From: Brevundimonas subvibrioides
GTDB taxonomy: Bacteria; Pseudomonadota; Alphaproteobacteria; Caulobacterales; Caulobacteraceae
DNA: 64,000 bases
Reading direction: 5' to 3'
NCBI RefSeq assembly: GCF_002280785.1
Contig: NZ_NCEQ01000001.1
Span: 1-64,000, forward strand
The notes below the pieces were generated by a model, which worked only from the letters and a program-made list of their open reading frames with translations, ran no database searches and was not told where the DNA came from. Positions 1-7,637 of the stretch are shown here, piece after piece (the first letter of the stretch is position 1; the number at the start of each line of letters is the position of its first letter). The translations under genes and the position numbers were made by a program.

Positions 1-754
1 GAGGCGTCGTGGCGGCCGGCGCGGCGGTCCGGGTCGGGGCCGGAGCGTTCGGCGCCGGGGGCGTCGCAGCGGTCTGGGCCGGGGCAACCGGGGCGGAGGC
101 GGAGGCGGCGGCGGCGCGGGCGGCCAGTTGCTGGGCCTGGAAGCGGCGCGCCAGTTTCTCCGTCAGCTCGCGGGCGGCGGGGGCCGGCATCTGGGCCAGG
201 ATCGCCGAGAGGCCGCGCGGCCGCATGGCGGCGGCGATCGGGAGGCGCACGCTGTCGTCGAGGGCCGTGAAAATGGGCGCGGCCTCGCGCGGCCGCATGG
301 CGGAATAGACGGCGACCAGACGGGCGGTCTCGGCGGCCTCGCGCTCGTCGACCTGACCCAGCAGGGCCTGGACCTCGGCCTTGATGGCGTTGAGGGCGGT
401 GATCTTGGCGTCCAGCTTCTGTTCGGCTGCGACCATCAGCGGCAGGGTGGTGGCGAAGTCGGCGTCGCGGGCGTCCAGTTCAGTGCGACGGGCGCTGAGC
501 GACTGGATGATGCGCAGTTCGGCTGGGGAGATGCCGGCCTGCTGGGCCAGTTGCTCCGGCGTCAGGGCGCAGACGGCCGGGGCCGGACGCGCGGCGGCGG
601 GCGAGGCGACGGTTTCGCTAACGGCGGCGGTGGCTTCCGCGGCCCAGGCGCTGGCGCCCTGGAACAGGTCAGGCCCGGCGCCGACGGCGCGCACGGCGAC
701 GACCCCGCCGATGGCGACGGCGATCAGGGGCAGGAGGCGGGGCAGCTTGGCCAT
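1..754 (-). CDS. MotE-like flagellar motor chaperone/MgtE-N-like protein (3' end beyond window)
   Basis: The reading frame starts at ATG 754 and runs open to base 1, so the C-terminus is missing. The visible 251 residues begin with a hydrophobic signal or membrane segment (about residues 3-25), then an alanine-rich stretch, then a coiled-coil-like helical region. A segment containing VYSAMRPREAAPIF and AILAQMPAPAAREL follows, typical of the MgtE-N-like domain of MotE. The last visible part is Ala/Pro-rich. MotE-type proteins act in the periplasm to support MotB and motor assembly. It is the fourth gene of the fliL-fliM-DUF6468 transcript, 70 bases after the preceding stop. The family call rests on domain pattern plus flagellar context; I could not align it. 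Confidence 0.75.
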   Translation of the reverse strand, partial: MAKLPRLLPLIAVAIGGVVAVRAVGAGPDLFQGASAWAAEATAAVSETVASPAAARPAPAVCALTPEQLAQQAGISPAELRIIQSLSARRTELDARDADFATTLPLMVAAEQKLDAKITALNAIKAEVQALLGQVDEREAAETARLVAVYSAMRPREAAPIFTALDDSVRLPIAAAMRPRGLSAILAQMPAPAARELTEKLARRFQAQQLAARAAAASASAPVAPAQTAATPPAPNAPAPTRTAAPAATTP

Positions 755-824
755 TGCGTCATCAGTCCAGTTTCGCCCTCAGGTCGCCGAGCACTGCGGG
801 CGAGGCATGGGGCGCAAAAAAGCG

Positions 825-1463
825 TTAGGCGGCGAACATGTCGTCGTCGGGGGCGAGGTTTAAGCGCGCACGGTTGAGGGTTTGCTTCGCGGCTTGGTTA
901 GCGGTCAGGGCGTGCAGGATGGCCTGGACGTTGCCCGCGCCGGCGGCGGCGGGGACCGGAGCGGCCATGCCGTGGATCCGTTCGGCCAGGGCGGCCATGC
1001 GGAAGGCGCGGTCCTCGGGGTCATGCGTCACCGGGATGGGCCGTTGCTGCGGCAAGAGCCCCTCCACCGCTTCGCGGTCCCCCTCCCCATCGCGAAGACG
1101 CGATGGGGAGGAGACGGTGCGTCGCGTCTCCTCCCCATGCGCAGCATGGGGAGGTGGCTCGGAGCGAAGCGGAGAGACGGAGGGGGTCTTGCCCGCCCGC
1201 GCAATCAGTTGCTCCAGCTCGGTCTTCAGGGTGCGGGCCTTGATGATGCGGTCGTGCAGGAGGTCGGCTTCCTCGCCCGAGGCGCGGAGCGATCCGAGGG
1301 CGTTCTCGGCGCGGGCGCAGGCAGCGTTCAGTTCGGTCACGGCGCCGGCGAAGGCGATCTGGCCGGCGCGGAGCTGGCTCAGCTTCTTTTCCAGGCGAAC
1401 GCCATAGCCGAGGGCGGCCACCAGCAGCAGCATCAGGATGGCATCCAGGATCATGCCGGTCAT
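825..1463 (-). CDS. DUF6468-type flagellar-cluster membrane protein carrying an in-frame repeat insertion
   Basis: This 212-residue protein has one N-terminal membrane helix (about residues 5-22) followed by a predicted coiled coil (KLSQLRAGQIAFAGAV to LKTELEQLIARAG). It matches small DUF6468 proteins found next to fliM in Caulobacterales. Its ATG lies 1 base after the fliM stop, so translation is probably coupled. Residues about 92-137 (low-complexity, Pro/Arg/Glu-rich) are encoded by a palindromic repeat element at 1054-1190 that is related to an intergenic element at 61026-61156. The frame stays open through it and re-enters helical sequence (FRMAALAERIHGMA). The molecular role is unknown; membership of the flagellar operon is clear. 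Confidence 0.8.
   Translation of the reverse strand: MTGMILDAILMLLLVAALGYGVRLEKKLSQLRAGQIAFAGAVTELNAACARAENALGSLRASGEEADLLHDRIIKARTLKTELEQLIARAGKTPSVSPLRSEPPPHAAHGEETRRTVSSPSRLRDGEGDREAVEGLLPQQRPIPVTHDPEDRAFRMAALAERIHGMAAPVPAAAGAGNVQAILHALTANQAAKQTLNRARLNLAPDDDMFAA
1054..1190. repeat. Palindromic repeat element inserted inside a coding sequence
   Basis: The element has imperfect terminal inverted repeats (AAGAGCCCCTCC at 1054 and GGAGGGGGTCTT ending at 1190; 10 of 12 bases match). Inside are shorter palindromes (ACCGCTTCGCGGT; CCATCGCGAAGACGCGATGG; CCCCATGCGCAGCATGGGG). Two modules recur in the element at 61026-61156: CCCTCCACCGCTTCGCGG and GGGGAGGTGGCTCG followed by a GACGGAGGGGG block. It is non-autonomous and encodes no protein of its own. 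REP-like or MITE-like elements of this look are common in Caulobacterales intergenic regions, but this copy sits in a gene. Confidence 0.8.
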
Positions 1464-1464
1464 G

Positions 1465-2538
1465 TCAGCGCCTTCCCTTGGTCAAGCTGGAGACGGCCTC
1501 GACGCTGATCGGCGCCTCGACCCGCACGGCGATATACTGGCCCTTGCGGCCCATCTTGCCCGTGGTGACCGGGATGGTGCCGCAGCGGATCGAGACGTCG
1601 CTGTCCGGCGTCGCGTTCAGCATGAAGGTGTCGCCGACCTTGAGGCCCAGGGCCTGGGACAGGGGCACCTGCTGCTCGTCGAGGACGGCGCGGACCTCGG
1701 TGTCCGTGGTCCAGAGCTCGGTGGCCAGGTGGCCCTCCCAGATGTTGTCGCGGCCGAACTTCTCACCCATGAACTGCTGCAGCAGCATCTTGCGGATGGG
1801 CTCGAGCGTCGCATAGGGCAGCAGCAGTTCGACCCGGCCGCCGCGGTCCTCCATGTCGATGCGCAGCTTGACCAGGATGGCGGCGTTGGCGGGGCGGGCG
1901 ATGGCCGCGAAACGCGGGTTGGTCTCAAGGCGGTCGAGGTTGAAGTGGACCGGGGTCAGGGGCTCGAAGGCGGCCTGGGCGTCGGCGAGGATGACCTCGA
2001 CCATCCGCTGGACCAGCACCCGCTCGATGGTGGTGTAGGGCCGGCCCTCGATGCGCAGGGCCGCGGTGCCGCGACGACCGCCCAGCAGCACGTCGACGAT
2101 CGAATAGATCAGGTTGGAATCGACCGTCAGCAGACCGTAGTTGTCCAGCTCCTCGGCCCGGAACACCGCCAGGATCGCCGGCAGGGGGATGGAGTTCAGA
2201 TAGTCGCCGAAGCGGATCGACGAGATGTTGTCGAGCGAGACCTCGACGTTGTCCGAGGTGAAGTTGCGCAGGCTGGTCGTCATCAGCCGCACCAGGCGGT
2301 CGAAGACGATCTCCAGCATCGGCAAACGCTCGTAGGAGACGAGCGCGGAGTTGATGATGGCGCGGATGCCGGTCCGTTCGGAACCATCGTCGTCGCCGAG
2401 GTCGAAACCGAGGAGGTTGTCGATCTCGTCCTGGTTCAGGACGCGTTCGGAGGCCGCCGCGCCGGCCCGGTCCTCGCCGAAGGAGTCGGCGGCGGCGAAG
2501 GGATCCAGTTCGGTGTCGGCCACGCCGGCGTCGCTCAT
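1465..2538 (-). CDS. fliM: Flagellar motor switch protein FliM
   Basis: FliM is a C-ring protein that binds CheY-P and sets the direction of flagellar rotation. The 357-residue product has the N-terminal CheY-binding motif (LNQDEIDNLLGF, about residues 34-45), a CheC-like middle domain (for example GTAALRIEGRPYTTIE, VLVQRMVEVILADA) and a C-terminal SpoA/FliN-like domain ending near MGRKGQYIAVRVEAPI. The length is normal for the family. It lies 85 bases downstream of fliL and 1 base before the DUF6468 gene. The chemotaxis response regulators encoded at 21-29 kb are its likely partners. Confidence 0.97.
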   Translation of the reverse strand: MSDAGVADTELDPFAAADSFGEDRAGAAASERVLNQDEIDNLLGFDLGDDDGSERTGIRAIINSALVSYERLPMLEIVFDRLVRLMTTSLRNFTSDNVEVSLDNISSIRFGDYLNSIPLPAILAVFRAEELDNYGLLTVDSNLIYSIVDVLLGGRRGTAALRIEGRPYTTIERVLVQRMVEVILADAQAAFEPLTPVHFNLDRLETNPRFAAIARPANAAILVKLRIDMEDRGGRVELLLPYATLEPIRKMLLQQFMGEKFGRDNIWEGHLATELWTTDTEVRAVLDEQQVPLSQALGLKVGDTFMLNATPDSDVSIRCGTIPVTTGKMGRKGQYIAVRVEAPISVEAVSSLTKGRR

Positions 2539-2623
2539 CGCGTCCGCCGGATTTCGTCAGGCGACCGCCGCATGCCGGAGCATGAGCTGGTCAGAACACC
2601 ACTGACGCGTTTCGGGCTCATGC

Positions 2624-3280
2624 CTACTGAACCAGCATTTCTTCGATGAGCACGGCGTCGACCGTGGCCGGGGCGGCGACCAGGTTCACGCGACGCAGGA
2701 TTTCGGCGCGCAGCTGGAACTGGCCAGCCGAACCGGCCAGATCCTCGGGTCGCAGTTCACGCAGGAAGCCCTGGAACATGTCCTGCATGCGCGGCATCTC
2801 GCTCTGAAGCCGATAGGCCAGATCGATGTCCTTCATCTCGAGCGTCAGGCCCAGCTTCATCACCGTGGGACGGCCGTCCGGGGACTGGATGTTCACCACC
2901 ATGTCCGGCAGGGTCAGGAAGGTCACGCCGTCCGGCCCCTCGCTGATCTTGCCGAGCGACGGGTCGGCCTCCCCCTCGGGCGCAGCGCCGTGGCCGCCGC
3001 CGCCCTTCTTTTCCTCGCCGTGACCGCCGGCCTTCTCCTCGCCGTGACCGCCCTTGGCCGCCTCTTCGCCTTCAACGGCGGCCGGCTTGGGCTGGAGCAT
3101 GAAGAAGGCCCCTGCCCCGCCCCCGCCCAGGACCAGCAAGGCCACCGGCGCGATGATGAACAGCAGCGGCAGCTTCTTCTTGGGCGGCGCCTCGCCATCA
3201 ACCTCGGCGCCATGCGCGACGGCCAGGTCGGTCGCCCCGTCCTTGGGCGCCTTGTCCTTCTTCTTGCCGAGTTTGATCAT
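2624..3280 (-). CDS. fliL: Flagellar basal body-associated protein FliL
   Basis: FliL surrounds the stator at the inner membrane and supports torque. The 218-residue protein has a charged cytosolic N-terminus, one membrane helix (about residues 37-62) and a His/Gly/Glu-rich linker (about 72-105). A periplasmic FliL domain follows (LPDMVVNIQSPDGRP; FLRELRPEDLAGSAG). I chose the ATG at 3280 because the family begins with a short Lys-rich cytosolic tail. A longer open frame reaches 3496, but it runs through the divergent promoter region and into flgF. It is the first gene of the fliL-fliM-DUF6468-motE-like operon. Confidence 0.95.
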   Translation of the reverse strand: MIKLGKKKDKAPKDGATDLAVAHGAEVDGEAPPKKKLPLLFIIAPVALLVLGGGGAGAFFMLQPKPAAVEGEEAAKGGHGEEKAGGHGEEKKGGGGHGAAPEGEADPSLGKISEGPDGVTFLTLPDMVVNIQSPDGRPTVMKLGLTLEMKDIDLAYRLQSEMPRMQDMFQGFLRELRPEDLAGSAGQFQLRAEILRRVNLVAAPATVDAVLIEEMLVQ

Positions 3281-3326
3281 GCGGAGCCTGCCCCGGAAAT
3301 TCCCAGAGACCGGGATGGCCCCGGTT

Positions 3327-3333
3327 TGGTTAA
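3327..3333 (-). promoter_or_regulatory. Possible CtrA half-site upstream of fliL
   Basis: The minus strand reads TTAACCA here, about 50 bases upstream of the fliL start. The Caulobacter cell-cycle regulator CtrA recognises TTAA-N7-TTAA and TTAACCAT half-sites, and in Caulobacter crescentus fliL is a class II, CtrA-controlled gene. A second TTAA half-site at N7 spacing is degenerate, so this is only a candidate. Confidence 0.35.
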
Positions 3334-3418
3334 CGCGAGGTGTAAATCCGGCAAGATTTGCCGGGCGGCGACGGCCTGAAACCGGGCGAAACGCCCGCAG
3401 GACGGGCATTAACCGTGT

Positions 3419-3433
3419 TGGCACGGTCGTTGC
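3419..3433 (+). promoter_or_regulatory. Sigma-54 promoter for flgF-flgG-flgA-flgH
   Basis: TGGCACG-N4-TTGC at 3419-3433 matches the RpoN -24/-12 consensus fully at the GG and GC cores. It predicts transcription starting near 3445, about 20 bases before the flgF GTG. In Caulobacter the flgF operon is a late (class III) flagellar operon transcribed by sigma-54 with FlbD, so motif and context agree. Confidence 0.9.
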
Positions 3434-3465
3434 GTGGGAGGGAGCGAAGGAGCTTCGGAGCCCAC

Positions 3466-4203
3466 GTGGAAAACGCCGCCTACATCGGACTGTCACGGCA
3501 GATGACGCTGCGTCGCGAACTCGACATCGCGGCCAACAACATCGCCAATGCGGACACCACCGGCTTCAAGGCCGAGCAGTTGCTGCTGGGCACCGAGGTC
3601 GGGAGCCGCGCGCGCAACGACTCGGTGCGGCCGGGCGTCAGCTTCGTGCTGGACAAGGGCGTGGGCCGCGACTTCTCCCAGGGCACGCTGGAGCAGACGG
3701 GTCGTGACCTGGACTTCGCCATCGACGGCGAGGGCGCGTTCTTCAAGATCCAGGACGGCGCCAACGAGGCCTATACCCGCGACGGCGCCTTCACCATCAG
3801 CCCCGAGGGCGAACTGGTCACCAAGGCCGGTCTGCCCGTGCTGGGCGAGGGCGGGCCGATCGTCATCGACCCGGCCCGGGGCCCGATCACCGTCGCCGAC
3901 GACGGCAACATCAGCCAGAACGGCATCGCCATCGGCCAGCTGGGTCTGGCCCGGTTCGACAACCTGGCGGTCCTGTCCAAGGAAGGCGACGGACTGTACC
4001 GCAACGCCTCCAACGCCACCCCCATCGATGCGACCGGAGCGCAGGTGCGCCAGGGCATGCTCGAAGGATCCAACGTCAATCCCCTCGTTGAAATCACCCA
4101 GTTAATCGAGATCAGCCGCGCCTACGAACGCGCGTCGAAGATGATCGAGAACGTCTCCGATCTGTCCCGCCGCGCCGTCGAGCGGCTGGGCAAGTCGAGC
4201 TAA
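3466..4203 (+). CDS. flgF: Flagellar proximal rod protein FlgF
   Basis: FlgF is a rod subunit of the flagellar basal body. The 245-residue protein has the N-terminal rod motif (LDIAANNIANADTTGFK), the middle hook-basal-body domain (YTRDGAFTISPEGELV) and the C-terminal motif (SNVNPLVEITQLIEISRAYE). The start is a GTG at 3466, giving (M)ENAAYIGLSRQ, which fits the family. The longer in-frame ATG at 3358 lies upstream of the sigma-54 promoter and is excluded. It is followed 11 bases later by flgG. Confidence 0.95.
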   Translation: MENAAYIGLSRQMTLRRELDIAANNIANADTTGFKAEQLLLGTEVGSRARNDSVRPGVSFVLDKGVGRDFSQGTLEQTGRDLDFAIDGEGAFFKIQDGANEAYTRDGAFTISPEGELVTKAGLPVLGEGGPIVIDPARGPITVADDGNISQNGIAIGQLGLARFDNLAVLSKEGDGLYRNASNATPIDATGAQVRQGMLEGSNVNPLVEITQLIEISRAYERASKMIENVSDLSRRAVERLGKSS

Positions 4204-4214
4204 GGAACACCTGA

Positions 4215-5003
4215 ATGCGCGCTCTCAGAACCGCAGCCTCCGGCATGGCCGCCCAGCAGCTGAACGTGGAGGTCATCTCCAACAACATCGCGAACATGAA
4301 TACCGTCGGCTACAAGCGCCAGCGGGCCGAGTTCCAGGATCTGATCTATCAGAACGTCGAACGGATGGGCGCGCAGTCGTCCAGCCAGGGCACGGTCGTC
4401 CCGACCGGCGTCCAGGTCGGCCTGGGCGTCAAGGCGGGCAGCGTCTATCGCATCACCGACCAGGGCACGCCGCAACAGACGGGCAGCGACTACGACGTTG
4501 CCATCGACGGCCAGGGCTATTTCCAGATCACCCTGCCCTCCGGCGAGATCGGCTTCACCCGCGCCGGCAACTTCTCCCTGAGCGGCGAGGGCCAGCTGGT
4601 CACCGAGGACGGCTATTCGGTCGAGCCGGCGATCTCGATCCCGCAGGACGCGGTCGACGTCATCATCTCCAAGACCGGCCAGGTGCAGGTCATCACGGCC
4701 GGTTCGCCCGAGCCGGCGACCGTGGGTCAGCTGGAGCTGGCGACCTTCTTCAACGAGGCAGGCCTGGAAGCCATCGGCGACAACCTGCTGCTCGAGACCG
4801 CCGCGTCCGGCCCGGCCACGACCGGCACGCCCGGCGAGACCGGCTTCGGCCAGTTGCTGCAGGGCTATACCGAGGCGTCGAACGTGGACGCCGTGACCGA
4901 GATCAGTTCGCTGATCATCGCCCAGCGCGCCTATGAGATGAACTCCAAGGTCATCTCCACGGCCGACGAGATGATGAGCGTCGCATCCCAGGTCAAAGGC
5001 TGA
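4215..5003 (+). CDS. flgG: Flagellar distal rod protein FlgG
   Basis: FlgG forms the distal rod that passes through the P- and L-rings. The 262-residue protein starts MRALRTAASGMAAQQLNVEV, has the rod motif ISNNIANMNTVGYKRQRAEF, and the middle FlgG/FlgE-like segment (GFTRAGNFSLSGEGQLVTED). The C-terminal helix ends SKVISTADEMMSVASQVKG. The length equals that of FlgG in enteric bacteria. Its stop overlaps the flgA start (TGATG at 5001-5005). Confidence 0.98.
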   Translation: MRALRTAASGMAAQQLNVEVISNNIANMNTVGYKRQRAEFQDLIYQNVERMGAQSSSQGTVVPTGVQVGLGVKAGSVYRITDQGTPQQTGSDYDVAIDGQGYFQITLPSGEIGFTRAGNFSLSGEGQLVTEDGYSVEPAISIPQDAVDVIISKTGQVQVITAGSPEPATVGQLELATFFNEAGLEAIGDNLLLETAASGPATTGTPGETGFGQLLQGYTEASNVDAVTEISSLIIAQRAYEMNSKVISTADEMMSVASQVKG

Positions 5004-5800
5004 TGATCCGGCTTCTGAGCCCAATCCTGACGCTGGGCGTGGCCGCGCTGGCGCTGGTCGCCTCTCCCGCCCTCGCCGACCCGGTGATGCTGCGGGCCAA
5101 TCCGGTCGACGACGACGGGCGCGTGACCCTGGGCGATATCTTCGACGGAGCCGGATCGGCCTCGGGCGTCGTGGTGGCCAATCGCGCCGGGCCGTCGGTC
5201 GTGTTCGAGGCCGGCCAGCTTCAGACCATGGCCTCGCGCGCAGGCCTTCAGTGGGCCAACCCGCAGGGTCTGCGCCGCGTGGTGGTGCGCAATGCCGCGC
5301 TCGCGCCTGGCGCCGCCGCTCCGACCACCGCCGGCGCCGCCGCAGCCCCCGCCGCAACCCGGGGCGCCACGACCGAGGTCCTGACCTGGGCCCGCAACCT
5401 GGCGGCCGGGGACGTGGTCCAGCCGGAGGACGTCATCTGGTCCACCGTCCAGGCGCATCTGGCGCAGGGCGGCTCGCCCTCCGACGCCGAACAGGTCATC
5501 GGCCTGAGCGCCCGCCGGGCCCTGCGCGCGGGAGCCGTGGTCGGCGCCCGGGATCTGGTCTCGCCGCGCGTCATCGCCCGCAACGACATGGTCGAGGTGG
5601 CCTTCATCGCCGGAGGGGTGAGGCTGACCGTCACCGGACGCGCGACGCGCGACGCCGCCGTCGGCGAGCCCGTGCCGATCCTGAACACCACGTCCGGACG
5701 CACCATCGACGCCGTCGCCTCCGGACCCGGTCAGGCCCTGGCCGGCGCCGGGGCCCGCGCCGCTGCTGCTTCCAACCAGTTCGCCCGCCAGGGAATGTAA
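5003..5800 (+). CDS. flgA: Flagellar P-ring assembly chaperone FlgA
   Basis: FlgA is a periplasmic chaperone for FlgI (P-ring) assembly. The 265-residue protein has a clear signal peptide (cleavage near SPALA-D, residue 25/26), an N-terminal domain, an Ala/Pro-rich linker (about residues 98-120) and a C-terminal SAF-type domain. That domain includes WARNLAAGDVVQPEDVIW and a closing VPILNTTSGRTIDAVASGPG, as in FlgA. It is translationally coupled to flgG and followed by flgH after 3 bases. Confidence 0.93.
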   Translation: MIRLLSPILTLGVAALALVASPALADPVMLRANPVDDDGRVTLGDIFDGAGSASGVVVANRAGPSVVFEAGQLQTMASRAGLQWANPQGLRRVVVRNAALAPGAAAPTTAGAAAAPAATRGATTEVLTWARNLAAGDVVQPEDVIWSTVQAHLAQGGSPSDAEQVIGLSARRALRAGAVVGARDLVSPRVIARNDMVEVAFIAGGVRLTVTGRATRDAAVGEPVPILNTTSGRTIDAVASGPGQALAGAGARAAAASNQFARQGM

Positions 5801-5803
5801 GTC

Positions 5804-6529
5804 ATGCGTCAGTCCGTCCTCGCCGCCGCCCTCGCCGCCCTGTCCCTGGGCGCCTGCTCCACCGTCGTGGAGACGCTGCAGGGCCCGCAGCTGGCCCCGA
5901 TCGGCTATCCGGCCCAGCTGGTTCCGGTCAGCCAGGCCTATACGACGGTCCCCGAGCCGCGCTCGGCCAGCGCCAACTCCCTGTGGCGGACGGGCGCGCG
6001 CGCCTTCTTCGGCGACCAGCGGGCGCGGAACATCGGCGACATCCTGACCGTCAGCATCAACATCGACGATCAGGCCCAGACGTCCAACACCACCAACCGC
6101 AGCCGCACCAACGACATCACCGGCGGGGTGACCAACTTCTTCGGGCTGGAGAACAGCCTGGGCCGCGCCTTCCCCGGCGGCTTCGACCCGCAGGCCCTCG
6201 TCGGCGTTCAGGGCCAGTCCAACGCCAACGGCACCGGCTCGGTCAACCGTTCGGAGCGGGTCAACCTGACCATTGCGGCCGTGGTCACCGACATCCTGTC
6301 CAACGGCAACCTCGTCATCCAGGGTCGGCAAGAAGTGCGCACCAACCGCGAGGTGCGTGAACTGACCGTCGCCGGCATCGTGCGGCCCGAGGACATCTCC
6401 TCGGCCAACACCATCGCCCACACCCAGATTGCCGAGGCGCGCATCAGCTATGGCGGGCGCGGCGACATCAGCCGGGTCCAGGCCACCCCGGCCGCCCAGA
6501 GCCTGGTGGAGCGTTTCAGCCCATTCTAG
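5804..6529 (+). CDS. flgH: Flagellar L-ring protein FlgH (lipoprotein)
   Basis: FlgH forms the outer-membrane L-ring bushing around the rod. The 241-residue protein has a lipoprotein signal peptide with lipobox LGAC (Cys18). It also has the family motifs FFGDQRARNIGDILTVSI and the C-terminal NLVIQGRQEVRTNREVREL, VAGIVRPEDISSANTI and AEARISYGGRGDI. It is the last gene of the flgF operon and is followed directly by a strong hairpin. Confidence 0.97.
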   Translation: MRQSVLAAALAALSLGACSTVVETLQGPQLAPIGYPAQLVPVSQAYTTVPEPRSASANSLWRTGARAFFGDQRARNIGDILTVSINIDDQAQTSNTTNRSRTNDITGGVTNFFGLENSLGRAFPGGFDPQALVGVQGQSNANGTGSVNRSERVNLTIAAVVTDILSNGNLVIQGRQEVRTNREVRELTVAGIVRPEDISSANTIAHTQIAEARISYGGRGDISRVQATPAAQSLVERFSPF

Positions 6530-6538
6530 GGCGCTAAC

Positions 6539-6559
6539 GCGCGCGACGCGGTCGCGCGC
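6539..6559 (+). terminator. Strong hairpin after flgH
   Basis: GCGCGCGAC (6539-6547), loop GCG, then GTCGCGCGC (6551-6559) form a perfect 9-bp stem 9 bases after the flgH stop. There is no T-tract, so it may act as an RNA 3'-end stabiliser or a weak terminator. Confidence 0.5.
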
Positions 6560-6697
6560 TGCCTGAGCGCGGCCCCACGGATGGAGGGAGCGGGTTAACA
6601 CCGTGTCCTGAACATCACGGGTCCGTCAGGACCAAAGCTCTGCCGTGAACCGCTAACGGAAACCCGCGTTTGGCCTTCAGACGCAAGGTTTCCAGTG

Positions 6698-7171
6698 ATG
6701 TTCAAGGTTCTCGTTCCCGCCGTCGCCGCACTCGGTCTGGTCGCTTTCGCGGCCCAGTCCAGCGATGTCGCGCCCGAAGTCGCGACCGCGGGCGTCATGG
6801 CCGCGCCGGTCATGGGCTGGAGCGTGCATCACGAGGGCGCCCTGGCGAAACTGGCCTATGGCGTGGCCAACTCCGATCAGCTGGCCCTGATGGTCACCTG
6901 CATGCCGGGCGACCGCACCGCCGCCGTCTATGGCGACGTCCAGGTCGAGGGCGCGCGCCTGACCCAGGCCAGGATCGAGATCGATCCCCTGTCGGGCGGC
7001 GCCGCCGAGGAAACCACTCTTCCGGTCAACGATCCGGCCCTGGCCGGGCTGGCCCGCGACGGGCGAATGACGGTTGTCGGCGACGCCGGCCGCTTCCAGC
7101 TGGCCGCGAGCCCCGGGGAACGTCGCCTCGTGCGCGATTTTCTGTCCTATTGTTCTCCGGGCCGGGCATAG
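6698..7171 (+). CDS. Small exported protein, first of three apparent tandem paralogues
   Basis: This 157-residue protein has an N-terminal signal peptide (residues 1 to about 20). The mature part contains LAKLAYGVANSDQLALMVTC, then DFLSYCSPG at the C-terminus. It shares layout and local similarity with the proteins at 7201 and 7638: a W-x-H/T opening, a single Cys at the end of a beta strand, then a C-terminal Cys. The paired cysteines suggest one periplasmic disulfide. An in-frame GTG one codon upstream (6695) is an alternative start; AAGG at 6685 is the likely ribosome site. I do not recognise a family. It follows flgH by 168 bases and is on the same strand. Confidence 0.75.
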   Translation: MFKVLVPAVAALGLVAFAAQSSDVAPEVATAGVMAAPVMGWSVHHEGALAKLAYGVANSDQLALMVTCMPGDRTAAVYGDVQVEGARLTQARIEIDPLSGGAAEETTLPVNDPALAGLARDGRMTVVGDAGRFQLAASPGERRLVRDFLSYCSPGRA

Positions 7172-7200
7172 ATACCCAATCCGGGCGGGGGGCCTGAACC

Positions 7201-7623
7201 ATGACACTGCTGACGATGATCGCTGCGATTGCAGCGCTACACGGCGCTGCGCTTCAGGGCGGCTGGACCTGGACCCTCTATGAGGACGGGCCGCTGGTGC
7301 TGGCCAACGAGATCCCCGACACGCCCCAGCTGAAGGCCATTCTGGAATGCCAGCCGGGCGCCGGCGTGGCGCGGCTGGACCTGTTCGGCGCGACGGCGGC
7401 GGGCATCGCCACCATCGTCTCGGGCACGGCCACCGCGACGGGCGAGAGCGAAGCCTTCTCCGACCATCAGTCGGTGTCCCTGCGCACCGATCATCCGGTC
7501 TTCGGCCAGTTCCTGGTCACCGGCGCGCTCGACGTCGCCGTGGGCGGGTCCCACCAGGCCGTGGCGGTGCCGACGGCCCACCTTGCCAAACTGCGCCGCT
7601 TCGCCGAGCTTTGCAGCGGGTGA
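7201..7623 (+). CDS. Small exported protein, second of three apparent tandem paralogues
   Basis: This 140-residue protein has a signal peptide (MTLLTMIAAIAALHGAA) followed by GGWTWTLYEDGPLVLANEIP and a Cys-containing strand (KAILECQPGAGVARLDLFG), and it ends LRRFAELCSG. The pattern matches its neighbours on both sides: a W-rich opening, a Cys about 35 residues later, and a terminal [RF]-x-x-LC motif. Function is unknown. It is 29 bases after the previous gene and 14 before the next, so the three are probably one transcript. Confidence 0.75.
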   Translation: MTLLTMIAAIAALHGAALQGGWTWTLYEDGPLVLANEIPDTPQLKAILECQPGAGVARLDLFGATAAGIATIVSGTATATGESEAFSDHQSVSLRTDHPVFGQFLVTGALDVAVGGSHQAVAVPTAHLAKLRRFAELCSG

Positions 7624-7637
7624 AACGCGGAGGTCGC

